A DNA stretch of 64,000 nucleotides from Terriglobia bacterium (GTDB lineage: Bacteria; Acidobacteriota; Terriglobia; JAIQFV01): assembly GCA_020073085.1 (NCBI GenBank), contig JAIQFV010000006.1, forward strand, positions 213,058 to 277,057. The letters run 5' to 3'. The position numbers and the translations under genes are program-made. Below are positions 19,334-31,759 of this stretch, piece by piece. The notes under the pieces are model-generated. The model saw only the letters and a program-made list of their open reading frames with translations, was not told the DNA's origin and searched no databases. How positions within the stretch are numbered: the stretch's first letter is position 1; the number at the start of each line of letters is the position of its first letter.

Positions 19334-19801
19334 TCAGCCCTGCTCTCTCAGGCCTCCCCGCCTCAAGGCAGCGGCCGTTCGGTCGAGCACGGACCAACCC
19401 TGCTCACCCAACAGCGCCCTGGCCCGTTGCTGAGCTTCGCGCCACGCGGGGATGGCCTTTTCCAGAAATCTTGCACCCGCGGTCGTGACCTGGAGCAAAC
19501 TGGTCCGTCCGTCCTCGCCGGCGCTCCTTTTCAGCCAGCCCTGAAGGCGCATTCGCTCGACATCGCGGCTGAGCGTGGATTTTTCCAGGTGCAGGACCCG
19601 GCAGATGTCCCGGGGTCGGGCCTGACCCAGGCAGGACGCCGCCACCAGGATGTTCATCTGGCTGACGGTCAGGCCGTGCGGCCGCAGGGCCTGGTTGTAA
19701 AGCCTCGTCACGGCCCGGGTGAGCAGACGCAACCGGACGGCGATGCATTCCTCGGCGATCTGCTTGACCTGGAGGGAGGGAGATTCCGTTTTGTGAGTCA
19801 T
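19334..19801 (-). CDS. MarR-family transcriptional regulator
   Basis: 155 residues from ATG 19801. A longer frame starts at a TTG inside the operator and is unlikely. The winged helix-turn-helix is clear: LTVSQMNILVAASCLGQ, PRDICRVLHLEKSTLSRDVERMRLQGWL (recognition helix at about 75-90), and the wing RSAGEDGRTSLLQVT with the conserved D-x-R-T. N- and C-terminal helices for dimerisation are present, so length is normal. It probably represses itself and the downstream Fe-S/SCP2 gene: each gene has a copy of TTGTATATACAACTAT in its leader. Family members usually lose DNA binding on meeting a phenolic or lipophilic ligand; the ligand here is unknown. No strong ribosome-binding site. Confidence 0.9.
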   Translation of the reverse strand: MTHKTESPSLQVKQIAEECIAVRLRLLTRAVTRLYNQALRPHGLTVSQMNILVAASCLGQARPRDICRVLHLEKSTLSRDVERMRLQGWLKRSAGEDGRTSLLQVTTAGARFLEKAIPAWREAQQRARALLGEQGWSVLDRTAAALRRGGLREQG

Positions 19802-19825
19802 GGTGTTTGAGATGAATCCGTTTAA

Positions 19826-19841
19826 TTGTATATACAACTAT
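19826..19841 (-). promoter_or_regulatory. Palindromic operator upstream of the MarR gene
   Basis: TTGTATATACAACTAT at 19826-19841 repeats exactly the sequence found before the Fe-S/SCP2 gene. The symmetric core TTGTATATACAA spans 19826-19837, ending 24 bp from the chosen ATG, where it would block RNA polymerase. This supports autoregulation, though binding is inferred. Confidence 0.7.
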
Positions 19842-20025
19842 CGGTCTCTGTCAAGTAAAAAAATTGATCCGTCGCGCAAGCGGCGAAAGCTGGAATTGCC
19901 GCTCCCGGGTGGCGATGCACAATGGAGGAAGAAAGGGTGCCGCCCACACCCACGGAGGACAAGGCCGGCCGGGGTCAACGGATTGAATGTCGAACGGGTT
20001 CGGAAAGTCCCGCAAAGGCCGCAGC

Positions 20026-20858
20026 TCACGGATCGAGGTACTTCACGAAGACCACTTCATTCTGGGTTTCGTTGTAGAGCAACTCATCGGCGATGGCCTT
20101 GACCGTCAACAGACCAAAGCCCCCGGGACGCACACCCATCTGCGCCCGGGTCTCTATATGCTCCCAGGGGCGGTCGGGGGCATTCTCCAAGGCGGCGCGT
20201 TTCAGGCCTTCGAAGCGAAAACCCGTCCCGGGGTCTGCGATCCGATACAAGACCATCCGGCGGGCGCGCAAGTAGGAGATGCGTACCTTCTGGTTGGGAT
20301 CCAGTTTCCCCCCCCATTCGACGGCATTGGTGAGCAGTTCCCGAAACGCCATGCCGATGCGCTCGCGGATGTCATCCGGCAAGTCGGCCCTCAGTTGGTC
20401 CATGAAACCCGTAATACGGTTTGCCACTTCCAGGTCACAGGGCACCAGCAGCTCGACCCAGTTCGGTCGGGCCGACAAAACCTCGATGGGAGGGGAAGTC
20501 GGCTTGGCGGCCAGAGAATCCTTGACCAAATCGACCAGGGCCTTCGGGTCGATGGGTTTGGTGATGTAGTGGTAAGCCTGCTCGCGGACCGCTCGCAGCA
20601 AGGTCTCCGGCGTGTTATCCGATGTCATGACCAGGACTCTGGGTCTTCTGGCCTGCTCGCGAAGCGAGGCGAGCAGTTCCAGACCATTCAAGCGGGGCAT
20701 CCAGATGTCGGTCAGGAGCAGGTCGAAGTCTTTCTCGCGCAGTTGCTTTAAGGCAAGCGCACCGTTCGCCGCGGTGGCAACTGAAAACCCGGCACTCTTC
20801 AGCACGCCCCGCAACAAAAGGCGCGTGGTCCGATCGTCCTCGGCGATGAGAACGGTTT

Positions 20859-20862
<4 letters not shown>
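20026..20862 (-). CDS. Response regulator with C-terminal RsbW-like HATPase domain
   Basis: 278 residues from ATG 20862; GGAGAA lies 4 bases before it, and the ATG overlaps the stop of the upstream kinase gene (ATGA), so translation is coupled. Residues 1-118 form a receiver with acidic pair Glu8-Asp9-Asp10, phospho-acceptor Asp52 ([13 protein letters not shown]) and Lys102 (ITKPIDP). Residues about 135-275 form a GHKL ATPase of the anti-sigma type: [11 protein letters not shown] (N-box), [10 protein letters not shown] (G1) and [18 protein letters not shown] (G2). The output is therefore not DNA binding but probably serine phosphorylation of, or binding to, an anti-anti-sigma or sigma partner. 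No such partner gene adjoins. It should take phosphate from the hybrid kinase encoded just upstream. Confidence 0.87.
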
Positions 20863-23927
<3,065 letters not shown>

Positions 23928-24277
23928 TTTATCACAGCGCTGGCCTGTCCAGAGGGGAATCCTTCAGACCGGGGGAGCGGTCGGCCCGAAATCAGAATCA
24001 CAGCCCCAGGACTCGAAGATCGGCGTGGCTAACATGAAGGCCCCCGTGGGACTTCGCCGGCATAAGAACAACTTGTGCGAGAGGTTCCTGTGGCATGGCC
24101 CGGGTATGCTGACGGGCCAATGGATCGAGGCCGTTTGGCCTTATGGGCAGGTGAAATTGCGGTTTGCGAAAAAAAGTGCCCTGCTCCACCGATAGGAGAT
24201 CAGGGCGCTTCGTCATGGGGCTTCACTCGGCGCGAATATCCGGAGATTGCTTATTCGCCAGCCGGGAGTCGACCATA
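23928..24277. other. 350-bp intergenic region with a minus-strand terminator
   Basis: The region separates two minus-strand genes. It holds the hairpin and T-tract described at 24169-24206, and presumably the promoter of the hybrid kinase gene, which I could not place. No supported ORF. Confidence 0.45.
24169..24206 (-). terminator. Rho-independent terminator of the secreted 312-residue protein gene
   Basis: Read on the minus strand, a stem GCCCTG/CAGGGC (extended inward by further pairs, TCC with GGA) is followed two bases later by seven T residues (seven A at 24169-24175 on plus). It lies about 72 bp beyond the stop at 24278. Confidence 0.65.
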
Positions 24278-25216
24278 TTACAACTTGGGCAGCAACAGGG
24301 GATTCCACTTCCCATCGACGTTAAAACTGCTTCGGGCGGTCGCCGCTTCTTCTCTGCCATTCTCTTGAGCTCGCTTGGAGTCGACGTGAGAGTCCACGCT
24401 CATGCTCGCGGTGGCCCCACCGAAGGCGCCTCTGCGTGCGATCACGGCGGTGCCAATGGCTGCATCACTGCCGGTCGATCCGGTGAGTATGAGATTTCCG
24501 ACAAAGCCCGTCGCAGTGGCCAGGGTGACCGGACAGAGTTCGCTCACCATCTGTGCCGCGTGGGCGAAAGCCGCGAATGAGATCGTACCGGAGCATCGCA
24601 CCACACCGGACTTGTCATACAGCTGGGCTTGCATGGTGATGCCGGAATTGTAGGGGTTGACCAGGGCATAACCGGTGTCCTCGCCCGTGGCGAAATCTCG
24701 AAGCACGGGGATCGAAATCTGATTGTAAACCCGCGTGGGGGAGACCCCCACGGTGAACAGCGGCATGCCAGTGAATTGGTTTCCGGCGTAATACGTCCAG
24801 CTCAGGTATCCGCCGAGATTGTGGCTGTTTGTCACTTCGGTCACGCGCAACCAGCCGGTCTCGAGAGTTCCCACTCCATCGGTGTCCAGTTTGCAGCTGG
24901 AGTGGGGAGGGACCTGAAAATTGAGGGTGGTTGTCGTCGACGCCGTCACAAAGCAATCGGTGAAATACTGGGTTCTCAATGCATTCATCGGGATGTTGTG
25001 ATCAAAATCTTCCAGCTGCACTTCCGAAATCCTGTCTTCAGGATTGGAGACGACCAATGTCGTGACATAAGTGGAATTCCCGGAGACTCCATTGGCCACC
25101 TGGGCATACCGCAGACGCCAGTTGTATTCGGTTTGGCCCATCATCGGCAAGGCCGCCAGGAGTAGCAGGATCGCCATGATCCCGAGGCGAAGGATTAGAG
25201 TTTTGCGCAATTTCAT
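24278..25216 (-). CDS. Secreted protein of unknown function with acidobacterial beta module
   Basis: 312 residues; GGAGG precedes ATG 25216. A signal peptide is seen at about 1-28 (LGIMAILLLLAALPMMGQ). The rest is beta-rich and resembles the repeated C-terminal module of the large protein at 59592-63464. Both have an opening like YAQVANG/PQVADGG followed by TTLVVSNP/TEFVLMNP, a middle SSCKLDTDG/GCFLFRTDG followed by GTLETGWLRV/VHTGSAQV, and a later block on an exported strand ending in a short phrase before a low-complexity tail. I know of no assigned function. The pattern suggests an extracellular adhesive or structural role, which is inference. The last 35 residues are charged and may be disordered. 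Confidence 0.7.
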   Translation of the reverse strand: MKLRKTLILRLGIMAILLLLAALPMMGQTEYNWRLRYAQVANGVSGNSTYVTTLVVSNPEDRISEVQLEDFDHNIPMNALRTQYFTDCFVTASTTTTLNFQVPPHSSCKLDTDGVGTLETGWLRVTEVTNSHNLGGYLSWTYYAGNQFTGMPLFTVGVSPTRVYNQISIPVLRDFATGEDTGYALVNPYNSGITMQAQLYDKSGVVRCSGTISFAAFAHAAQMVSELCPVTLATATGFVGNLILTGSTGSDAAIGTAVIARRGAFGGATASMSVDSHVDSKRAQENGREEAATARSSFNVDGKWNPLLLPKL

Positions 25217-25643
25217 TTAATGCCTCCAGTGAGAGGGTTAAGGACTCGGTTCATTTTGCAGCCGCGGGACAACTAAGACCGCCTCCAAGATGCAAGGGAT
25301 GGGAACCATTCTTACTGCTCAAGTTCAGTTGGTGTCGGCCCACAGCCTCAGAACTCTCAATAAATCCCCCCAATTGTCATGTCGGCGTGTTACAGAAGTT
25401 TGTCGCTGTAATCCTTGATGCCCGCCGCACCGGAGCCGATTTGCATCCACTGGTTCCCTCAAGGAACCATTGGCGTGATGTCAAAGATCACCCAACCTTT
25501 CCACCGGGCGCAGGTCTGTTTCCGGTCCACTTTGCAGTGAGAAGATTTTAGATAACACTCGGAAGGCCAGTCGCGTCTTTGAACAGGTGAGATACCGGCC
25601 GGCACATTGGGCCATTATTTTTTTCCAAAAGGATGGGTGGATC
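25217..25643. other. 427-bp divergent intergenic region
   Basis: It lies between the secreted protein gene (minus) and the HEAT-repeat gene (plus) and so should hold both promoters. I saw no operator-like palindrome, RNA or supported small ORF. Confidence 0.4.
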
Positions 25644-27680
25644 ATGGAAGAGAACCAGCGAAGGTCGAGAAAATTTGGGGCCCGCGTTGTCAGCGTTATA
25701 TTGCTGTACCTCCTCTTGGCGGGCCCGACGCTGTCTTTTGCTTATCACGAGTGGTTTCGGGGCCTTGACCTGGAGTCCGCTTTGGGGCAAGCAAGCCTCG
25801 TGATGGTGGGGCGCGTGGCGCATGTAAGCGAAACCAAAATTATCATGGGAGGGAAGGGCGAGCGCTCCCTCCTCCAATTCAAATTCGAACCGGTGCGGGT
25901 GCTCAAAGGCGTGTTCTCGCGGAAGTCCCTTTCCCTGACGAGCGACGACCTCGGAGTCCAGCGGTTTGGGGACGCCTCGCCCATCGAGGCCGGCCAGTTG
26001 CGTTTGTTGATGTTGGGGCGCTCGATGCAGGGTTTTGCCATCGTGCACGACTCCCCCAGCCTCGAGCAGGCGATCCCATTGTTGCAAGATCAAAACGACG
26101 GGTTGCTCGGGACTGTCAGGATATTGCTTGCCGTCAACGCCACCACCGACCGTGCCTCGAAAGACGCCTTATTGCTCGAGGGATTGCGGACTCAAAAAGG
26201 CGCACCGGCTATTCCGCTGCTGGTCGCCTTGAAGCGCCGCTCGCTGCTGGCTGCACAGACCCCGGGCACGATCGCGGCTGTGGCGCCTCACTTGAACGAC
26301 TCTTCCCCCGCCGTGCGCGAGGCGGCGGCGAACACCCTCCACGATCTTTTCGAAGCTGATTATCTCGATCAACCCGTGCTCCGGGGCGACGCGGTCAATG
26401 CCCTGGCCGTATCGCTTGAGAAGTCCGATGCGGATGTTGCAGCCCGAGTCGCGGCATTCGAGGCAATGGGCACCGCAGGACCCGGCGCGCTGGAGAACCG
26501 GTCGGCCCGGGCACAGTTCGATCTCAACCGGCCTCTCACCTTTGCAGAGCAAGGCGCACGGCTCCGTGCCATGGGTCAGCTTAAGATGGGCGGCCAGGAA
26601 GCCGCGGTGATGGCCCTGCTCAGGCAAATGCCCCTGGATGCTCCCCCGGCAGTTCAATACGGGGCGGAATGGACAATGGCACGGTTGAAGCCGAGCGAAG
26701 GGATCCGAGAAATCGTCCTCAGGATCGAGAGGAAGTTCGAGTCGGGGCTCCCCGTCGTCACGGACTTGGATGTTCTGAGTGACCTGCCATCCGCCGACGC
26801 CACTCCGGCCCTACTTGAGGTCTCGAAACTCCCGCTGGACCATGCGGAGCAAAATGAGTTTGCCTCTGCCTGCCGAAAGATAGCCGACGGGCGATTAGTC
26901 GCGCCCCTGGCGCGTCTGCTCGTCCCGAACCAGTGGGATATCTGGTGGCAGGCGTCCGAAGCGCTGATCAGGATCGATACCGACGAGGCCGCCAAGGCGT
27001 TTGAGCCGCATCTGGGTCAGGAAACGAACCTGTTGCGGAAATTGGAAATGGCCGAATTCTTGGGTCGGCACGGAATTCGCGACGGCTATCCTTACGCCCT
27101 CGAACACATGTCTGAGCCGGATCTGCGTGAGCAAGCCGTTTCCGCCCTGGGCGCGATACGCGAGCCTCGAGCGGTGGGAGAACTCCGCAGAATCCTTGAA
27201 ACCAGCAACGATGTGGCTTGGAACATCGCGGCCGTGCGGGCCCTGGGAAGGCTCGGTACAGTCGATTTGACGCCGCGACTGCTGGAACTGGCGCGAAACG
27301 AGAAGAGCCCGCTCGCCCCTTCAGCGCTCATTGCCCTCGGGGACCTTCACGAACCCCGGGTCCTCGAACTCGTCCGGGCAGGCTTGTCCTCGCGGAATAT
27401 GGAAGTGTTGACAGCCAGTGCCCGAGCGGCCGGCAACCTCGCGGCATTACCCGGCGTCAGCGCCGAGGACATTCGCGATCAGCTTGCCTCACTGCTTGCT
27501 GATCCGGGCGCTCCCCAGGAGGCGCGCATCGCCGCCCTTGATTCGCTTGAGGCGTTAAATGATCGGCGTCTCGATGGCGCGCTGGCTCGAGCGGTGCGCG
27601 ATGCGGGACTCGAGGAAAGCAGCCTCCTCCTCAAAATCGAAAAGTTACTGCGGGAACGAAAGGTAAAACTGATGCCTTAA
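25644..27680 (+). CDS. Exported HEAT-repeat protein
   Basis: 678 residues from ATG 25644, which has GGGTGG nearby; a frame 19 codons longer is possible. A signal peptide or anchor covers about 12-33 (VVSVILLYLLLAGPTLSFA). Residues about 35-150 form a beta-containing domain (SLVMVGRVAHVSETKIIMG, FKFEPVRVLKGVFSRKSLSL), like domains that start many secreted acidobacterial proteins. From about 190 to the end there are tandem helical HEAT/PBS-lyase-like repeats, for example LNDSSPAVREAAANTLHDLF, LREQAVSALGAIREPRAVGEL and LAPSALIALGDLHEPRVLEL. HEAT solenoids bind proteins; no enzymatic motif is visible. It probably works in the periplasm as a scaffold. Partner unknown. Confidence 0.8.
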   Translation: MEENQRRSRKFGARVVSVILLYLLLAGPTLSFAYHEWFRGLDLESALGQASLVMVGRVAHVSETKIIMGGKGERSLLQFKFEPVRVLKGVFSRKSLSLTSDDLGVQRFGDASPIEAGQLRLLMLGRSMQGFAIVHDSPSLEQAIPLLQDQNDGLLGTVRILLAVNATTDRASKDALLLEGLRTQKGAPAIPLLVALKRRSLLAAQTPGTIAAVAPHLNDSSPAVREAAANTLHDLFEADYLDQPVLRGDAVNALAVSLEKSDADVAARVAAFEAMGTAGPGALENRSARAQFDLNRPLTFAEQGARLRAMGQLKMGGQEAAVMALLRQMPLDAPPAVQYGAEWTMARLKPSEGIREIVLRIERKFESGLPVVTDLDVLSDLPSADATPALLEVSKLPLDHAEQNEFASACRKIADGRLVAPLARLLVPNQWDIWWQASEALIRIDTDEAAKAFEPHLGQETNLLRKLEMAEFLGRHGIRDGYPYALEHMSEPDLREQAVSALGAIREPRAVGELRRILETSNDVAWNIAAVRALGRLGTVDLTPRLLELARNEKSPLAPSALIALGDLHEPRVLELVRAGLSSRNMEVLTASARAAGNLAALPGVSAEDIRDQLASLLADPGAPQEARIAALDSLEALNDRRLDGALARAVRDAGLEESSLLLKIEKLLRERKVKLMP

Positions 27681-27715
27681 CTTGGATTCCGTCGATCTTC
27701 TGCCCCCACCCTCGC

Positions 27716-27742
27716 TCCGTCCCGCAAAGAGCGCGGGACGGA
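27716..27742. repeat. Perfect 10-bp stem hairpin
   Basis: TCCGTCCCGC and GCGGGACGGA form a perfect stem around a 7-base loop. A second hairpin (CCTGCC/GGCAGG with extra pairs) follows at 27747-27771. They lie 36-91 bp after the HEAT-repeat gene. With no T-tract, they look more like REP-type palindromes than terminators, though they may protect the mRNA end. Confidence 0.6.
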
Positions 27743-27789
27743 CCTTCCTGCCAAGGCGGATCTTCGGCAGGTGTGGTTACACTCGGGCA

Positions 27790-27870
27790 GCCCTCTGGGC
27801 CGAATCGTAGTCTCCGCCTCCCTGGGCCGGATCGCACTCTCCACCTCCCCGGGCCAAGTCAAACTCTCCA
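27790..27870. repeat. Three imperfect 27-bp direct repeats
   Basis: Units at 27790-27816, 27817-27843 and 27844-27870 share the core CTGGGCC (third copy CCGGGCC), a variable part, then A(G/C)TCTCC(A/G). A fourth, degenerate start follows. Units are adjacent without spacers, so this is a tandem repeat and not a CRISPR array. Confidence 0.7.
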
Positions 27871-28334
27871 CGTCCTTGGTGGAGCAGTTCCATCCAACCT
27901 TCTTCCCACCACAATCTCCTTCCCAGAACACGCCTCGGCGCCGGGATTTAAAGTCAGAAATCCCTTGCCCCCGCCAATCCGGTTGTTGTAGTCTCCCTCC
28001 AGTTTGCGAGCCTCCACAAGCCCGTTCGCGCGGGAGAGCGGGAGACTTCGCGCACGAGGAGGCATTGAGAAACTCAGCCCATTCCATTCAAGCACTACTC
28101 ATTATTCTTTAGGATTAGGACAATCAGATTCGTGGGTACAATCCCATCCTCAACCGCGACGTTCGCGGGTCAGCAACAGTCGGAGGACATTCCACTTTGT
28201 CTTTCCATGCCTCTGGCGGGGCCGGAATCCCATAGCGCCCCACATCGTCGTTGAGTTCAAGCTGAAGTTTGACCGGGAGATTTTATGTCAGTGTTTGTAC
28301 CTTTGCTCCAGACCCGCTGAAATGAGGTAGCAAG

Positions 28335-31300
28335 ATGGTTTCAGAGAGATCCCGCATCGAATCCGGCAGCCGACGGTCCTTACTCCTGTTGGGTAATGTG
28401 ATTCTGATGTTTTCGATGGCAACACTTTGGGGCCAGGAACCCACGGCGGCGATAACGGGAACCGTTCAGGATACATCCGGCGCAGCCGTTCCCAGGGCGT
28501 CCGTGACCCTGACGGCTGTGGGGACAGGAAAGACGCGGGCGCTGGTCACCGATGAAAGGGGCAACTACTCGGCACTCTCGATCCCGGTCGGCAGGTATGA
28601 AGTCAGGGTTGAAAAAGCCGGGTTCAAGGCTTTCGTGAGAACGGGCGTCACGCTCGAGGTGGCCAACCAAACCATCGTCGATGTGCGGCTCGAAGTGGGC
28701 GATGTGCAACAGACGATGACGGTGACGGGAGAGGCGCCGCTTGTCAACACGACCGTAGCGGCGACGAGTGGCCTTGTAGGAGAACGCCAGGTAAAGGATC
28801 TGCCCCTCAACGGCCGTAGCTTCGATCAGCTGCTGACCCTCAACACGGGGACGAGCAATTACACGAATAATTATCATTCCGGGGTGCAGGGGAATGCCTT
28901 TTCTGTGGCGGGGAGGCGGCCCGAAGAGAATCGCTTCCTGATGAACGGAGTTGACTACATCGGGACGGACGACAGCGGCCAGATCGTTTTGCCAAGCGGC
29001 GCCAGCGGACTCTTGCTGGGGGTGGATGCCGTGCTGGAGTTCAATGTGCTTCAGGACTCTTACGGAGCCCAATATGGGAAGCGGGCCGGCGGTCAGGTCA
29101 CCATCGTCACCTCTTCGGGGACCAACCAGCTGCACGGAGATGTCTTCGAGTTTTTCCGCAACAGCGCCCTGGACGCCCGGAATTTCTTTGATCACTCAGT
29201 CGGGCCATCCCCGTTTAAGCGAAATCAATTTGGAGGAGCCCTGGGAGGGCCGATCAAGAAAGATAAACTCTTCCTGTTCGGAAACTACGAAGGCTTTCGT
29301 CAGCGGCTTGGGCTCAGCAACGTCGCGGTGGTGCCGGATGCGAATGCACGGCAAGGACTCTTGCCGATCGGGCCGGGCGGCGCCGAGGTCCCGGTGCCCG
29401 GGTTGCAGCCGAAAATGTTGCCGTTCTTTGCCTATTGGCCGACTCCGAATGGTCCCACGCTGGGCGGCGGATTGGCGCTGAACTTCAGCAATCCCCCTCA
29501 GCGGATTCGGGAGGACTTTGGCCTGACGAGACTTGATTACTCGATGTCGGCGAACGATTCACTTTCGGCCAGCTATACCCTTGACGATGGTGAAAATGAC
29601 ACGCCACAGGCCGATCCTGTTTTTTTGACCTCAACGATCCAGCGCACGCAATTGCTGAGCGTTCAGGAGACCCATGTGTTCTCCCCGACGATTTTGAACA
29701 CGACGACCTTTGGGTTCTCCCGGGCTTTCGCCCTTTCTCAGACGCCGACCAACGTCCCCATCCCACCGTCCTTGTGGTTGATCAGTGCGACTGCCCCGGG
29801 CGCTATCAGCATCGGCGGCGGCGTCGTGAGCACGGTGGCGGCCGCCGTGACATCGCCCGCCGGTACCCGCACCACCCGAAATGCGCGAAACCTCTTTACC
29901 GGTTCCGACGACGTCCACTTCACCCGGGGGGGACATTCCATCAGTGCAGGCGTCTGGATTCAACGGGTGCAGCAGAACCTGAGTGGCGCGCACCTGGCCC
30001 TGAGCGGTTCGGTCAGCTACCCTTCCTTGACGGCATTTCTGCAGGATAAGCCCACTTCGTTTGTCGCGACGCCGAATCCAACCCCATTGGGTCACCGCTC
30101 GACGGAAGCGGCCGGGTACATCGAAGATGACATCAAGCTCAAACCGAATTTGACAATTCGTATCGGTTTGCGGGATGAGATGACGACAGGGTGGAATGAG
30201 GTTTCAGGGCGAGCTGCCAACTACCTCTTCGACACTCAAGGGATGATCCTGACGGATCCCCTCGTGGGTGACTCTATTTTTACTCAGAACCATGCCCACG
30301 CCCTGTGGCAGCCGCGGCTTGGCGTCGCCTGGGATCCGACGGGCACAGGAAGGTGGTCCGTTCGGGCCGGCTTCGGCATTTATAACGATCTTCAAGACAG
30401 TCTGGCACACCGGATCAGCGCCAATCCGCCATTCAATGCGCGCATGTCCATCTCGAACACCCCGATGCTGTCCATTATCCCGATCCCCGGGGGGACGCAA
30501 CCGCCTCCCAGCTGCAATGCGCAGCTCCAGGCAGCCAAGACCCCATGCTCGATCTTCTCCCCCGGCGGGGTCGATCCTGAAATGCGGACTCCCACCGTTC
30601 AGGAGTGGAGCTTGACCCTCGAGCGGGAGATCACCCGCAATCTCAAATTTCTCGTTGGGTATGTAGGTTCCGAGGCGTACCACACGTCGCTCAGCATCGA
30701 TCGCAATGTCGCGCCGCCGCAGATCTGCTCCGCCCCTGCGGGTTGCGCGAGCGGGGGAGTCGGTTCGGCGGTGGCGACGGTGCCGCAGGGAACACTGTAC
30801 ATGCCGCCCGGAATGCGACCCAACCCGTTCGTCGCAAATACCTTCTCGTGGCTCTTTCAGGGTACCAGCAACTACCATGCGCTGAATGTCTCGGTCGTGA
30901 AGCGTGCCTCCTCCGGGCTGAGCTTCAAAGTCAATTATACTTTTTCAAAGATCATGGACCTGAATTCCGCAATCACCAATTCCAGCGGCCAGAATGAGCC
31001 CCAATCGATTCTCAACCCCTTCAATTTCGCGCTCAACCGGGGAGTGTCGGCATACAGCTTGAAACACCAGTTCAACACGCATTTTACGTATGAATTGCCC
31101 ATTGGACGGGGCCGTTCGTTGGGGGGAAACGCCAGCCGTTTTGTGGAGGAACTGATTGGCGGCTGGCAGTGGAATGGAATCATTACGGCTCAAAGCGGGT
31201 TTCCGTTCACGCCCCAGGTGGGGGCGAATGTCTCCGGCACGGGGGACACCTTCAATCCCGATGTGCCGAACTGGAATCCTGCCTTCAGCGGTCCGGTGAT

Positions 31301-31622
31301 TCCGGGTACCCCAGACCACTGGTTCGATCCTCGTGCTTTCACGCGTCCGCTTCCGGGGACCTTTGGCAACGTGGCGCGGGGGTCTCTCATCGGCCCGGGC
31401 CTGTTCACCATCGATACTTCTCTGTTCAAGGAGTTCAGCATGGGCGAGAAGTTGACGCTGCAGTTTCGGGCAGAGACCTTCAATCTCTTGAATCATGCCA
31501 ACTTCGGGATCCCGAGTCAGGTCGTGTTTTCGGGCACGAACATCGCCAATTCCGCCGGCGTGGTCACCTCCACGGCGACAACCTCTCGTCAAATGCAGTT
31601 GGCCCTGAAACTCATCTTCTGA
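28335..31622 (+). CDS. Oar-like TonB-dependent outer-membrane receptor (second copy)
   Basis: 1,095 residues; ATG 28335 has GAGG upstream. A signal peptide covers about 15-36 (LLLLGNVILMFSMATLWGQ). A carboxypeptidase-regulatory domain follows at about 37-125 (AITGTVQDTSGAAVPRASVTL, LSIPVGRYEVRVEKAGFKAF). The plug region has the typical RQVKDLPLNGRSFDQLL and FLMNGVDYIGTDDSG phrases, and GSYGAQYGKRAGG-like and GTNQLHGDVFEFFRN motifs mark the start of the barrel. It ends in RQMQLALKLIF with a terminal Phe. The sequence differs well from the copy at 5616, so the two are paralogs with different substrates. The class is typical of Acidobacteriota. Neither is next to a SusD-like or TonB/ExbB gene. 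Confidence 0.9.
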   Translation: MVSERSRIESGSRRSLLLLGNVILMFSMATLWGQEPTAAITGTVQDTSGAAVPRASVTLTAVGTGKTRALVTDERGNYSALSIPVGRYEVRVEKAGFKAFVRTGVTLEVANQTIVDVRLEVGDVQQTMTVTGEAPLVNTTVAATSGLVGERQVKDLPLNGRSFDQLLTLNTGTSNYTNNYHSGVQGNAFSVAGRRPEENRFLMNGVDYIGTDDSGQIVLPSGASGLLLGVDAVLEFNVLQDSYGAQYGKRAGGQVTIVTSSGTNQLHGDVFEFFRNSALDARNFFDHSVGPSPFKRNQFGGALGGPIKKDKLFLFGNYEGFRQRLGLSNVAVVPDANARQGLLPIGPGGAEVPVPGLQPKMLPFFAYWPTPNGPTLGGGLALNFSNPPQRIREDFGLTRLDYSMSANDSLSASYTLDDGENDTPQADPVFLTSTIQRTQLLSVQETHVFSPTILNTTTFGFSRAFALSQTPTNVPIPPSLWLISATAPGAISIGGGVVSTVAAAVTSPAGTRTTRNARNLFTGSDDVHFTRGGHSISAGVWIQRVQQNLSGAHLALSGSVSYPSLTAFLQDKPTSFVATPNPTPLGHRSTEAAGYIEDDIKLKPNLTIRIGLRDEMTTGWNEVSGRAANYLFDTQGMILTDPLVGDSIFTQNHAHALWQPRLGVAWDPTGTGRWSVRAGFGIYNDLQDSLAHRISANPPFNARMSISNTPMLSIIPIPGGTQPPPSCNAQLQAAKTPCSIFSPGGVDPEMRTPTVQEWSLTLEREITRNLKFLVGYVGSEAYHTSLSIDRNVAPPQICSAPAGCASGGVGSAVATVPQGTLYMPPGMRPNPFVANTFSWLFQGTSNYHALNVSVVKRASSGLSFKVNYTFSKIMDLNSAITNSSGQNEPQSILNPFNFALNRGVSAYSLKHQFNTHFTYELPIGRGRSLGGNASRFVEELIGGWQWNGIITAQSGFPFTPQVGANVSGTGDTFNPDVPNWNPAFSGPVIPGTPDHWFDPRAFTRPLPGTFGNVARGSLIGPGLFTIDTSLFKEFSMGEKLTLQFRAETFNLLNHANFGIPSQVVFSGTNIANSAGVVTSTATTSRQMQLALKLIF

Positions 31623-31665
31623 GACTGCCTCCAGTTTTGGACGCGGATGAGATCGTGGGCCCCGG

Positions 31666-31707
31666 CGTGGCTCGTTCTTTTCCCCTTTGCTTGAATTACG
31701 AGCCACG
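31666..31707. terminator. Inverted repeat between convergent genes (possible bidirectional terminator)
   Basis: CGTGGCTCGT and ACGAGCCACG form a perfect 10-bp stem around a 22-base, pyrimidine-rich loop. It lies 44 bp after the receptor gene and 53 bp after the flippase gene, which converge. There is no following T-tract, so its role as a terminator is uncertain. Confidence 0.4.
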
Positions 31708-31759
31708 GGGTTGGACGATCATTGGGTTTGTACCACCCTTCATTCCAAGACCCAGTCGC

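Larger units (their letters stand above)
27681..28334. other. 654-bp intergenic region with hairpins and a 27-bp tandem repeat
   Basis: No gene is supported here. The region contains two hairpins just after the HEAT-repeat gene, a three-copy 27-bp tandem repeat, and then the leader of the second Oar-like receptor gene. Frames read through the tandem repeat give 9-residue periodic peptides but lack ribosome-binding sites. Confidence 0.6.

Noticed and set aside
18080..19810. Plus-strand open frame of 576 codons
   Set aside because: Antisense across both the Fe-S/SCP2 and MarR genes and spanning their operator; no domain visible.
27790..27870. Possible CRISPR array
   Set aside because: The 27-bp units adjoin each other without spacers and are imperfect.
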